This document shows positions 1-7,690 of a stretch of 64,000 nucleotides of DNA, piece by piece. The notes beneath the pieces are model-generated. The model saw only the letters and a list, made by a program, of their open reading frames with translations, was not told the origin of the DNA and made no database searches. Each line of letters opens with the position of its first letter. Positions within the stretch are counted from its first letter, which is position 1. Source of the stretch: Williamsia muralis NBRC 105860 (GTDB lineage: Bacteria > Actinomycetota > Actinomycetes > Mycobacteriales > Mycobacteriaceae); assembly GCF_001598915.1 (NCBI RefSeq), contig NZ_BDAP01000006.1:124001-188000 (forward strand), in the 5' to 3' direction. Position numbers and translations under genes: made by a program.

Positions 1-935
1 TCGGACAGTGCGATGACACGTGCGTCGGGATAGGTCGGCAGACGGCCACCGCCGCTGACCCACGCGGGCTGGTCTGCTCCCAGAACCTTGCTGCCACAAT
101 CGAGTACCACTTTGCCTGCTTCGCGGTGGACGACCGTGGTGACCGCGGTGAGCGCCACCTGCGCAAACGTGCAGATACCCAACTCCACCTGCTGGGCATC
201 ACCGAACACGTACACCCCCGGCCGGATCTCGGTGAGCACCGAAGGATCCGCCTCGCTGGCCGAGGGCGTTGAACCACCACTGCGGATGACCGGATCGATA
301 CCGCCGTTGCGCAGCGACTGGGCTGCCATGGCAAGGGCTCCGGACTCTTGCCTCGCCACCCCGGCGGGACGGCCGGGTTGGTAGCTGTGTCCGGGAAAGG
401 TGAACGCGCCGAGCACTTTCAGTCCTGCCGCCACCGCACGGTGTCCGACATCGCCGGCGCGCTGAGGATGCACCCCGGTCCGGTGATGACCGCTGTCGAT
501 CTCGACGAGCACACGCGCGCCGGGCAAGTGCTGCGCCAACTGCCCGGCGCCTGCCGCCGAATCCACGGTCAGGAGCACCTCGGCCTGATCCATGACCCGG
601 CGAAGTCGCTGCGCCTTGCTCTCGGTGACCCAGAGCGGATAGGCGATGAACAGATCGGTGATGCCCGCCGCCGCGAACACCTCGGCTTCGCCGATGGTGG
701 CGACGGTCAGCCCGACCGCTCCATGCGCGATCTGACGGTGGGCGAGTTCGGTGCTCTTGTGGGTCTTGGCGTGCGGGCGCAGCGCCAGACCCGATCCGGC
801 GGCGAACTCGGACATCCGTGCGAGGTTGGCGTCGAGAACGACGTCGTCGACGGCGAGAAACGGGGTGTCCAGGGCTGCGGTGGCAGTGAGCACCCTGTTG
901 TCGGGGCCTGAGTCGACACTGTCGGTGTGGGTCAC
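1..935 (-). CDS. D-threonine aldolase / D-serine dehydratase-like PLP enzyme (DSD1 family), 3' end cut by window
   Basis: About 311 codons are present; the C-terminus lies beyond base 1. The protein has the fold-type III PLP barrel of the alanine racemase / D-threonine aldolase family: DTPFLAVDDVVLDANLARM near the start, the PLP-lysine motif LRPHAKTHKS (Lys near residue 56), VLVEIDSGHHRTGVH, and the phosphate-binding SGGSTPSA. The family cleaves or dehydrates D-hydroxy amino acids; the exact substrate cannot be told from sequence. The GTG at 935 (VTHTDSVDSG) is the first start ahead of the conserved part; no strong ribosome site precedes it. It is divergent from dnaE2 across 234 bp. Confidence 0.8.
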   Translation of the reverse strand, partial: MTHTDSVDSGPDNRVLTATAALDTPFLAVDDVVLDANLARMSEFAAGSGLALRPHAKTHKSTELAHRQIAHGAVGLTVATIGEAEVFAAAGITDLFIAYPLWVTESKAQRLRRVMDQAEVLLTVDSAAGAGQLAQHLPGARVLVEIDSGHHRTGVHPQRAGDVGHRAVAAGLKVLGAFTFPGHSYQPGRPAGVARQESGALAMAAQSLRNGGIDPVIRSGGSTPSASEADPSVLTEIRPGVYVFGDAQQVELGICTFAQVALTAVTTVVHREAGKVVLDCGSKVLGADQPAWVSGGGRLPTYPDARVIALS

Positions 936-1135
936 CGCGCCGTGCCGTTGAGGTGTGTGAGGGTGCGGCCGGCTGCTGTCGAGTGTGGCGAGGGGTGTTG
1001 TCTCCGGCCGCTCGGGCCACCGACATCGCGGTGCATCATGTGGGTCAACAATGCCAGAGTCGGGTCACCCGTGCCGACATAATCGGCTGTCCGGGCCGGT
1101 CCGTGGTGAGCGCTGAGAGCCGGCAATTGCCGGGC

Positions 1136-1170
1136 TTGTTCTTCGAAAACATGTTCGATACGGTGAGGTG
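1136..1170 (+). promoter_or_regulatory. SOS (LexA) promoter of dnaE2
   Basis: TCGAAAACATGTTCGA at 1143-1158 matches the mycobacterial LexA box TCGAAC-N4-GTTCGA at all but one position of the half-sites. A -35-like TTGTTC (1136-1141) and a -10-like TACGGT (1159-1164) flank it with 17-bp spacing, so bound LexA would cover the promoter spacer. The predicted transcript starts at about 1170, the dnaE2 start codon, implying a leaderless mRNA. The remaining 936-1135 shows no gene. Confidence 0.85.
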
Positions 1171-4100
1171 TGGGTTGGCACAACGGCCCTCCGACCTGGT
1201 CGGAGCTGGAACGGGTTCTTTCCGGGCGGCCGCATGTCGGCGGCCGATCCGGCGAGACCTTTGCCGGCGACGGTGGCGACAGTCCGGCGTGGTCGCGTAA
1301 ACGCACGCCCTACGAGGCCGGCGAGTTACGACGAGGCAAGTCGCAGGTCCGGTACGCCGAACTGCACGCCCACAGCTCCTACAGTTTTCTCGACGGGGCC
1401 AGCAGTCCCGAGGAGATGGCAGAGGAAGCGCATCGGCTGGGCCTCGAAGCCTTGGCGATCACCGACCACAACGGGTTCTACGGTGTGGTGCGTTTCGCCG
1501 AGGCAGCCCTGGAATGGAAGCTGCCCACCGTCTTCGGCTCCGAACTCTCGCTGCTGCGTGATGCCCCTCGCACCGGTGTGGCCGATCCGGACGGTTCGCA
1601 TCTGCTGGTCCTGGCCCGGGGCCAGGAGGGCTACCGCAGGCTGTCCCGGCAGATCGCCGCCGGACACATGGCGGCAGGTGAGAAGGGACTGCTGCGTTTT
1701 GACGTCGAGACGTTGGCAGGGGCCGCGGACGGGCATTGGCTGATACTCACCGGATGCCGAAAAGGAGCTGTGCGCCAGGCATTGTCGTCGAGCGGGCCGG
1801 ATGCCGCCGATGCTGCGCTCGGTGAGTTGATCGACCTGTTCGGCCGCGACAACGTGGCCGTGGAACTGACCGCGCAGGGGATGGCCGATGACGACGAACG
1901 CAACGCGGTGCTCGCGGGGCTGGCCCGGCGCAATCGGGTGATGACGGTGGCGACCACGGGCGCCCACTTCTCGGCGCCACATCGCAGGCGGCTGGCGATG
2001 GCGATGGCCGCGGTGCGTGCGCGCCGCAGTCTGGATGAGATGGATGGCTGGCTCGCGCCCCTCGGGGGCGCCCACCTGCGCAGCGGAGACGAGATGGCGC
2101 GGCTCCTCAGTGCTCACCCCGATGCCATCGACAACGCCGCGATGCTGGCCGGCGAGCTCGCCTTCGGATTGCACCTGATCGCACCGCAGTTGCCGCCGTT
2201 CGACGTACCCGAAGGGCACACGGAGAGTTCGTGGCTGCGAGAACTGACCGCACGCGGGGCCACCGAGCGGTACGGCACGCCGCAGAGCCATCCCAAGGCG
2301 TATGAGCAGATCGAGCACGAACTCGATGTGATCGACACCCTCGGGTTCCCGGGCTACTTCCTGGTGGTCGAGGACATCGTCAGGTATTGCCGCGACAACA
2401 ACATCCTCTGCCAGGGCCGCGGCAGTGCAGCCAACTCGGCGGTGTGTTACGCACTGGGGATCACCGCGATCGACCCGGTCGGCAACGATCTGCTGTTCGA
2501 ACGATTCCTGTCGCCCGCCCGCGATGGCCCACCCGACATCGACATCGACATCGAGTCGGATCTGCGAGAAGAGGCCATCCAGTACGTGTACCGACGGTAC
2601 GGGAGGCAGAACGCCGCTCAGGTCGCCAATGTGATCACCTATCGGGGCAAGTCGTCGGTGCGGGACATGGCTCGCGCACTGGGGTATTCGGTGGGGCAGC
2701 AGGATGCCTGGAGCAAACAGGTGCATCGATACGATGCGGCGAAGGCCAACGAACACGACATCCCCGACGATGTGGTCGACCTCGCCAATCAGATCAACGG
2801 CATGCCGAGGCATCTGGGTATCCATTCCGGCGGCATGGTGATCTGCGACCGGCCGATCGCCGACGTCTGTCCCACCGAATGGGCCAGGATGCCCAATCGC
2901 AGTGTGCTGCAATGGGACAAAGACGACTGCGCTGCCATCGGTCTGGTGAAGTTCGACATGCTGGGTCTGGGAATGCTGTCAGCCATCCACTACGCCATCG
3001 ACTTCCTCGAGCAGCACCGCGGCATCCATGTGGACCTGGCGAAGATCGATCTGACCGAAAAAGCCGTGTACGACATGTTGTGCAAAGCAGACACCGTCGG
3101 GGTGTTCCAAGTGGAATCGCGGGCGCAGATGGCAACGCTGCCACGGCTCAAGCCACGCAAGTTCTACGACCTGGTGGTGGAGGTGGCGCTCATCCGCCCC
3201 GGGCCCATTCAAGGTGGGTCGGTGCACCCGTATATCCGGCGTCGCAACGGATTGGAAGAGCCGACCTGTGAACACCCTTCGATGGAGGCGGCACTCGCGC
3301 GAACGCTGGGGGTGCCGCTGTTCCAGGAACAGTTGATGCAGGTTGCGGTGGATGTGGCCGGGTTCAGTGCCGCAGAGGCCGACCAGTTGCGCCGGGCGAT
3401 GGGGTCGAAGCGATCGCCGGAGAAGATGAACCGGCTACGCGGCCGGTTCTACCAGGGGATGGAGGATCTGCACGGCATCACCGGGGAGATGGCCGACCGC
3501 ATCTTCGAGAAGATGGCAGCGTTCGCCAATTTCGGTTTCCCGGAGAGTCATTCGCAGAGTTTTGCGTCCCTGGTGTTCTACTCGTCCTGGCTCAAGCTGC
3601 ACCACCCGGCGGCCTTCTGCGCGGCGTTGATCAAAGCGCAGCCCATGGGCTTCTATTCACCACAGACGCTGGTTGCCGACGCCCGGCGCCACGGCGTCGC
3701 CGTACATGGTCCTCACATCAACCTGTCGCAGGTGGACGCCGATCTGGAGAACGACGGACTCGACGTGCGCCTCGGGCTGGCGTCGGTGCGGTCGATCGGT
3801 ACCGAGTTGGCCGAGCAGATCGTCGAGCAGCGCTTGACCGGTGGCCCGTTCACGGGCGCAGCGGACCTGTCCCGGCGCACGGATGTGAGCACCAACCAGC
3901 TCGAGGCCTTGGCCACGGCCGGGGCATTCGACTGTTTCGGCATCAGCCGACGGCAGGCGTTGTGGGATGCCGGTTCGGCAGCTCAGGAGAAGTCCGATCG
4001 GCTGCCGCTGCATGAGAACAGTGCTGCGCCGGCACTTCCGGGGATGAGTGAGGTGGAAATGGCGGCGTCGGACGTATGGGCCACGGGGGTCAGCCCGGGC

Positions 4101-4457
4101 AGCTATCCCACCGAGTTCATCCGCCCCCAGCTCGACGCGCTGGGAGTGGTCGCGGCGGCGGACCTGTTGTCGGTGCCCGACGGTTCCCGTGTGCTGGTCG
4201 GCGGTGCGGTGACCCACCGGCAACGCCCCGCCACGGCGGCGGGAGTGACGTTTGTGAACCTGGAAGACGAGACGGGGATGGTCAATGTGGTGTGCTCGGT
4301 GGGTCTTTGGGCGAAATACCGCAAACTGGCCCAGACGGCGCCCGCCCTGCTGATCCGGGGGCGGGTGCAAAATGCCGAGGGGGCGGTGACGGTGGTGGCC
4401 GACCGCCTGCAGCGCATGGACCTCCGTGTCGGATCCCGATCTCGTGACTGGGCCTGA
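1170..4457 (+). CDS. dnaE2: Error-prone DNA polymerase DnaE2 (C-family)
   Basis: 1095 residues, normal for DnaE2. This damage-inducible polymerase performs mutagenic translesion synthesis, in mycobacteria together with ImuA'/ImuB. A PHP domain begins near residue 61 (YAELHAHSSYSFLDGAS, ITDHNGFYG). The polymerase catalytic acidic motif PDIDIDIES lies near residue 453, followed by the fingers and tandem HhH region. A C-terminal OB fold is near residue 1028 (FVNLEDETGMVNVV). The GTG at 1170 gives MGWHNGPPTWSELERVL, matching the usual mycobacterial N-terminus. No imuA'/imuB lies beside it, as in M. tuberculosis. Expression is expected to be SOS-controlled through the LexA box 11 bp upstream. Confidence 0.96.
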   Translation: MGWHNGPPTWSELERVLSGRPHVGGRSGETFAGDGGDSPAWSRKRTPYEAGELRRGKSQVRYAELHAHSSYSFLDGASSPEEMAEEAHRLGLEALAITDHNGFYGVVRFAEAALEWKLPTVFGSELSLLRDAPRTGVADPDGSHLLVLARGQEGYRRLSRQIAAGHMAAGEKGLLRFDVETLAGAADGHWLILTGCRKGAVRQALSSSGPDAADAALGELIDLFGRDNVAVELTAQGMADDDERNAVLAGLARRNRVMTVATTGAHFSAPHRRRLAMAMAAVRARRSLDEMDGWLAPLGGAHLRSGDEMARLLSAHPDAIDNAAMLAGELAFGLHLIAPQLPPFDVPEGHTESSWLRELTARGATERYGTPQSHPKAYEQIEHELDVIDTLGFPGYFLVVEDIVRYCRDNNILCQGRGSAANSAVCYALGITAIDPVGNDLLFERFLSPARDGPPDIDIDIESDLREEAIQYVYRRYGRQNAAQVANVITYRGKSSVRDMARALGYSVGQQDAWSKQVHRYDAAKANEHDIPDDVVDLANQINGMPRHLGIHSGGMVICDRPIADVCPTEWARMPNRSVLQWDKDDCAAIGLVKFDMLGLGMLSAIHYAIDFLEQHRGIHVDLAKIDLTEKAVYDMLCKADTVGVFQVESRAQMATLPRLKPRKFYDLVVEVALIRPGPIQGGSVHPYIRRRNGLEEPTCEHPSMEAALARTLGVPLFQEQLMQVAVDVAGFSAAEADQLRRAMGSKRSPEKMNRLRGRFYQGMEDLHGITGEMADRIFEKMAAFANFGFPESHSQSFASLVFYSSWLKLHHPAAFCAALIKAQPMGFYSPQTLVADARRHGVAVHGPHINLSQVDADLENDGLDVRLGLASVRSIGTELAEQIVEQRLTGGPFTGAADLSRRTDVSTNQLEALATAGAFDCFGISRRQALWDAGSAAQEKSDRLPLHENSAAPALPGMSEVEMAASDVWATGVSPGSYPTEFIRPQLDALGVVAAADLLSVPDGSRVLVGGAVTHRQRPATAAGVTFVNLEDETGMVNVVCSVGLWAKYRKLAQTAPALLIRGRVQNAEGAVTVVADRLQRMDLRVGSRSRDWA

Positions 4458-4527
4458 CCTGGCCTCGTGACCCACTCGGCGGGATCGGTGGGCCGTTTGA
4501 TGGATCGCTGCGAGTACCGGCCGGCAT

Positions 4528-4533
4528 TAGCAT
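4528..4533 (+). promoter_or_regulatory. -10 box for the retron RNA
   Basis: TAGCAT fits the actinobacterial TANNNT -10 consensus. Six to seven bases downstream is about 4540, where the a1 arm of the inverted repeat begins (4539), so the predicted transcript would start with a1. No clear -35 was found at the right spacing. Confidence 0.5.
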
Positions 4534-4538
4534 GACGG

Positions 4539-4559
4539 GATGCGCGGTGGGCGGGGCGA
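4539..4559 (+). repeat. Retron a1 arm
   Basis: GATGCGCGG-TG-GGCGGGGCGA. It pairs with the reverse complement of 4681-4700 at 19 of 21 positions in two uninterrupted blocks of 9 and 10 bp. Confidence 0.8.
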
Positions 4560-4680
4560 GAGTGGGTTCTCCGAACCCGTCTCAGGGGCAACCCCTGGGT
4601 ACATCTCACAGTTGGTATCAGCGTCCGACGCCGGCAGGCACGCTCCGCGTGCTACACGGCGCCGCAGACGAGAGTTCTGG

Positions 4681-4700
4681 TCGCCCCGCCGCCGCGCATC
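4681..4700 (+). repeat. Retron a2 arm
   Basis: TCGCCCCGCCGCCGCGCATC, whose reverse complement is GATGCGCGG-C-GGCGGGGCGA. It ends six bases before the start codon of the reverse transcriptase. Confidence 0.8.
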
Positions 4701-4706
4701 TGCCTC

Positions 4707-6020
4707 ATGACCACCGACTCGACCCATCCGGGAGACTCCACCGACTCCGCGCATCCTGACGATCTGGGTGGCCTCGGCCCTGAGATCCGGATCCCGGCAC
4801 GGTCGCTCGACCTGCTCATCAACCGGCTCGAGGTGGATCCGCGGTGGTCGGTCCATGCGCTGGGCGACATGCTGGCGGCCACGACGGCGCCTGCCACGGC
4901 CACGGCCCTGCTCGGCCTGCTGCTCGAGAAGTTCCCCGAGAGGCCTGAGCCGGAGGCCGTTCGCAGGGCGCTCTGGTCGATGGTCATCGAGAACCGCAGC
5001 CACGTCTTCGGTGAACTGCCGACGCCCGAGATGACGTTCGCTCTCACTCCGCTGGCCGACGCCACCGATGTGGCGCGCTGGCTCGGTCTCACGGTGGGCG
5101 AACTGGAGTGGTTCGCCGATCGGGGTCTCTGGCTACGCTCGAAAAAGACTGCGCTCGCCCATTATCGGTATGTCACGATCCCCAAACGCGACGGCGTCAG
5201 GGTGATCGAGGCGCCAAAACCCCATCTACGCGAGATCCAGCGCCGGATACTCCGGGAGATACTCGATCGCATCCCACCGCATCGCGCGGCGCAGGGATTT
5301 GTCGCGGGCCGGTCCACGGCGAGTTTCGCCTGGCCACACTCCGACCGCAACGTGGTGTTGCGGGTCGATCTGCGGAACTGCTTCCCGACCATCACCTCGG
5401 CGCGGGTGCGCGCGGTTTTCGCAGCTGTCGGATATCGGCGGACATCCCGGCTCTTGTCCGAGATATGCACCACCGCAACACCTCCCGATGTGCTTCGAGG
5501 ACTCGACTTCGCCCACGCGTCGCTGCTGCGGGCGCGGCATCTGCCGCAGGGTGCCCCGACCTCGCCGGCCCTGGCCAACCTGGTCATGCGCACCATGGAC
5601 CGCCGGATCTGGGGTTATGCCCGGCACAACAACCTCCACTACAGCCGTTACGGCGACGATCTGGCCATCTCGGGCGACGTCATGGACGCAGGACAGGTGC
5701 TCTGGACGGTGCTGCGCATCATCGCCGACGAAGGCTTCACCGTTCACCCCGACAAGACGAAGATCATGTACTCACACCAGCGCCAGCAACTCGCGGGGCT
5801 GGTGGTCAACGACCGGCCCAGGGTCGGCCGGGTCGACTACGACAACCTCAGGGCATTGCTGCACAACGCCATTCGCACGGGTGCCCACGCCCAGAACCGC
5901 GACGACCATCCGCGTTTCCGCGAGCACGTATACGGCAAGATCGCGTGGATCGCCGCCACCAGCCCATCCCGGCGAAACACGTTGCTGGCCATGGCCGAAC
6001 GGGTTGACTGGGATCGCTAG
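4707..6020 (+). CDS. Retron-type reverse transcriptase with N-terminal extension
   Basis: 437 residues. The RT core runs from about residue 150 (RYVTIPKRDGVRVIEAPKP, LREIQRRILREIL) to the end. Motif A is LRVDLRNCFPTI (catalytic Asp221), followed by LPQGAPTSPALANL near residue 278 and YSRYGDDLAIS (Asp317, Asp318). The retron region-Y 'VTG' is replaced by LAG in QLAGLVVNDRP. Region X has the His-bearing FAWPHSD where many retrons have NAxxH. About 115 N-terminal residues precede a small helical stretch (VARWLGLTVGELEWFADRGL); this arrangement recalls myxobacterial Mx162-type retron RTs (from memory). There is no maturase or intron domain. The enzyme should reverse-transcribe the adjacent RNA into msDNA. 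ATG 4707 lies right after a2 with no Shine-Dalgarno site. Confidence 0.9.
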   Translation: MTTDSTHPGDSTDSAHPDDLGGLGPEIRIPARSLDLLINRLEVDPRWSVHALGDMLAATTAPATATALLGLLLEKFPERPEPEAVRRALWSMVIENRSHVFGELPTPEMTFALTPLADATDVARWLGLTVGELEWFADRGLWLRSKKTALAHYRYVTIPKRDGVRVIEAPKPHLREIQRRILREILDRIPPHRAAQGFVAGRSTASFAWPHSDRNVVLRVDLRNCFPTITSARVRAVFAAVGYRRTSRLLSEICTTATPPDVLRGLDFAHASLLRARHLPQGAPTSPALANLVMRTMDRRIWGYARHNNLHYSRYGDDLAISGDVMDAGQVLWTVLRIIADEGFTVHPDKTKIMYSHQRQQLAGLVVNDRPRVGRVDYDNLRALLHNAIRTGAHAQNRDDHPRFREHVYGKIAWIAATSPSRRNTLLAMAERVDWDR

Positions 6021-6090
6021 CCCAGTGCCGGCAGGGGTGGGCACGTTCGGCGGCCTGTATTTACCGGCTCACAGCGACTAGCCTCGGTAG

Positions 6091-6510
6091 ATGACGCGCA
6101 GCAACTATTCGAACAATCTCAACCGCCAGACACCGGGCGCTGTCGAGACCACCGACAGCGAGAACTCGCTGGACACTCAGATCGCGATTGTCTGGGCGCT
6201 CGAAGACGGGTGGCAGGGTGCTGACTCGCTGGCCCCGAGCCCCCAAGCCAAAGAGTTCTACGAGATCTACCGCGATGGACTGCCCAGTTCTTACTGGAAC
6301 GAATCGGCGCCGAGCGCAACCGTCGACGGCGGTTTGCACCTCGGATGGGAACGCAGCGACCACATCTATTCCGCCGACATCCTGCCCGGCGGCGAACTGG
6401 TCTTACGGGTGACCGCACCTCATGAGTCGGACAACGCCGAACTCCGACTGGATCAGCCGACAGCAGGGATGCTCCGCCGTTTCGTGATGCGTGGCCTGCC
6501 CATCGACTGA
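6091..6510 (+). CDS. Small protein of unknown function downstream of the retron
   Basis: 139 residues, soluble, acidic, with no signal peptide or membrane segment. The core reads GWQGADSLAPSPQAKEFYEIY, then ATVDGGLHLGWE and LPGGELVLRV. It recalls a widespread family of ~120-150 residue proteins with the pattern W(D/Q)G-A-PSP-A... P...DGG-LEW, of unknown function. TAGCCT (6079-6084) sits six bases before the ATG, so it may have its own leaderless promoter. It lies 70 bp after the reverse transcriptase on the same strand, so an accessory or effector role in the retron is possible but unproven. Confidence 0.7.
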   Translation: MTRSNYSNNLNRQTPGAVETTDSENSLDTQIAIVWALEDGWQGADSLAPSPQAKEFYEIYRDGLPSSYWNESAPSATVDGGLHLGWERSDHIYSADILPGGELVLRVTAPHESDNAELRLDQPTAGMLRRFVMRGLPID

Positions 6511-6562
6511 CGTCAGACCAGCCCGATAGTCAGACCGCCCCGATCGCTAGACCGCCCCGGCG
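6511..6562. repeat. Three imperfect 17-18-bp direct repeats at a convergent junction
   Basis: Units of the type GTCAGACCGCCCCGATC follow one another (starting near 6512, 6529 and 6546), the last covering the trmL stop codon (6547-6549). They fill the 36 bp between the two convergent genes. No terminator hairpin is visible. Confidence 0.45.
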
Positions 6563-7011
6563 AAACCGTGCTGTCGCCATGCCTCGTACACAACGATGCT
6601 CGCCGCGTTCGCGAGGTTGAGGGAACGTCGGCCGGCCAGCATGGGGATGCGGACACGTTCGGTCACGTGCGGGTCGGACATCACCTCTTCCGACAGCCCG
6701 GTGGGCTCTGGACCGAACAACAGAACGTCGCCGGGTTGATAGTGGATGTCGGTGTAGAACGTGTCGGCATGGGCGGTGAAGGCGAAAACCCGTTGTGGGG
6801 CAAGCGCACCCCAGGCAGCGAACAGATCCTCGTGCACGGTCACCGACGCCATGTCGTGGTAGTCGAGCCCGGCACGCTTCACCTTGGGTTCGGACAGGTC
6901 GAATCCCAGCGGTTCCACCAGGTGTAGCTGACACCCGGTGTTGGCCGCCAACCGGATCGCGTTACCGGTGTTGGGGGGTATGCAGGGCTCGTGGAACAGC
7001 AGTCGGAACAC
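6547..7011 (-). CDS. trmL: tRNA (cytidine/uridine-34-2'-O)-methyltransferase, SpoU/TrmD superfamily
   Basis: 154 residues, the normal TrmL length. TrmL 2'-O-methylates the wobble base of certain leucine tRNAs using SAM. The N-terminus FHEPCIPPNTGNAIRLAANTG (motif 1), LLFGPEPTGLSEEV (motif 2) and IPMLAGRRSLNLANAASIVVYEA (motif 3) form the SPOUT knot and SAM site. The start is GTG at 7011; it is divergent from mfpA with 70 bp between. It corresponds in position to the SpoU-like Rv3366 of M. tuberculosis. Confidence 0.92.
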   Translation of the reverse strand: MFRLLFHEPCIPPNTGNAIRLAANTGCQLHLVEPLGFDLSEPKVKRAGLDYHDMASVTVHEDLFAAWGALAPQRVFAFTAHADTFYTDIHYQPGDVLLFGPEPTGLSEEVMSDPHVTERVRIPMLAGRRSLNLANAASIVVYEAWRQHGFAGAV

Positions 7012-7081
7012 TCGTCAAGCTTGACTCACCGCCATGGAGGACTCTTCGGCGGTGTCGCCGTGGCGGTGTAGACATGCACTC

Positions 7082-7690
7082 ATGAGCGATGAGGCCACCG
7101 TGGACGAACGGTTCGATTTTGCCGACCATTCCGGCGAGGAATGGGTGGGCCGGCAGTTCGTCGGATGCAGTTTTGTCGAATGTGACCTCAGCGAGCTGTC
7201 AACGGAGGGCACAACATTCACCGATTGCGACTTCACCGGCGCGAGTCTCGCCCGCTCCCGCCATCGGTCGAGTGCCTTCCGGAATTGTCACTTCGAGCGC
7301 ACCCATCTCAACAAGGTCGAGATGGCCGACTGCAGTCTGGTCGGCTCGGTCATCACCCACTCGCGGGTGCGGCCCCTCACGATGATCGACTGCGACATGT
7401 CGCTGATGTCGATCGGCGGTCTGGACATGTCGGGCGTGGTGCTCCGGGGATGCCGCCTCCGGGAGGCGAATCTGACCGAGTCCATCTTGATCGGCGCGGA
7501 TCTCTCCGGCTCAGATCTCACCGGGATCCGGGCTGTGGGTGTCAAACTCGGACAAGCGAACCTGCGCGGTGCGCGGTGCGATCCGCTGCTCTGGCTGCAG
7601 GCGTCGGTGACCGACGCCTCGGTCGATCCCGACCAGGCCATGGAGTTCGCGGTGGCACACGGTCTGCGGATCGGGGGAGGAGAGTTGTGA
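7082..7690 (+). CDS. mfpA: Pentapeptide-repeat protein MfpA (gyrase-interacting)
   Basis: 202 residues made almost wholly of A(D/N)LxX-type pentapeptide repeats, e.g. TFTDCDFTGASLARS, ADLSGSDLTGIRAVG and ANLRGARCDPLLW. Blocks such as HRSSAFRNCHFERT, RPLTM and GCRLREA and the end DQAMEFAVAHGL match M. tuberculosis MfpA (Rv3361c). MfpA is a DNA-mimicking right-handed beta-helix that binds gyrase and lowers fluoroquinolone sensitivity. The start is taken at ATG 7082 (MSDEATVDERF); an in-frame ATG at 7034 would add 16 unlikely residues. It overlaps the next gene by 4 bp (GTGA). The MfpB-type GTPase cluster found beside mycobacterial mfpA is absent. Confidence 0.88.
   Translation: MSDEATVDERFDFADHSGEEWVGRQFVGCSFVECDLSELSTEGTTFTDCDFTGASLARSRHRSSAFRNCHFERTHLNKVEMADCSLVGSVITHSRVRPLTMIDCDMSLMSIGGLDMSGVVLRGCRLREANLTESILIGADLSGSDLTGIRAVGVKLGQANLRGARCDPLLWLQASVTDASVDPDQAMEFAVAHGLRIGGGEL

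Larger units (their letters stand above)
4539..4700 (+). ncRNA. Candidate retron msr-msd RNA
   Basis: The segment between dnaE2 and the reverse transcriptase is bounded by an inverted repeat: arm a1 at 4539-4559 and arm a2 at 4681-4700 pair over 9 + 10 bp, broken only by a 2x1 internal loop. Inside are two short perfect hairpins, GGGTTC/GAACCC (4564-4578, loop TCC) and CAGGGG/CCCCTG (4583-4597, loop CAA). A longer one is centred on GCACGC/GCGTGC (4638-4652, loop TCC) and extended by CGCCG/CGGCG (4629-4633 with 4657-4661) and CGTC/GACG (4622-4625 with 4667-4670). Two short msr stems, one long msd stem, closing a1/a2 and position just before the RT gene are the known retron layout. G4560, directly after a1, is the likeliest priming (branching) G. 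The RNA product is inferred. Confidence 0.8.

Noticed and set aside
1326-2912. Long open frame antisense to dnaE2 (528 codons)
   Set aside because: Composition is Arg/His/Gln-rich, typical of the shadow of high-GC coding; dnaE2 on the other strand is unambiguous.
4497-4502. TTGATG as -35 of the retron promoter
   Set aside because: It is 25 bp from the -10 candidate TAGCAT, too far for a normal promoter.
4707-6020. Reverse transcriptase as group II intron or diversity-generating retroelement
   Set aside because: No maturase X or endonuclease domain, no intron ends, and no template/variable repeat pair near it; the upstream a1/a2 structure and retron-type motifs fit better.
7034-7081. Upstream start for mfpA
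   Set aside because: Adds MEDSSAVSPWRCRHAL, unlike any MfpA; ATG 7082 gives the expected N-terminus.
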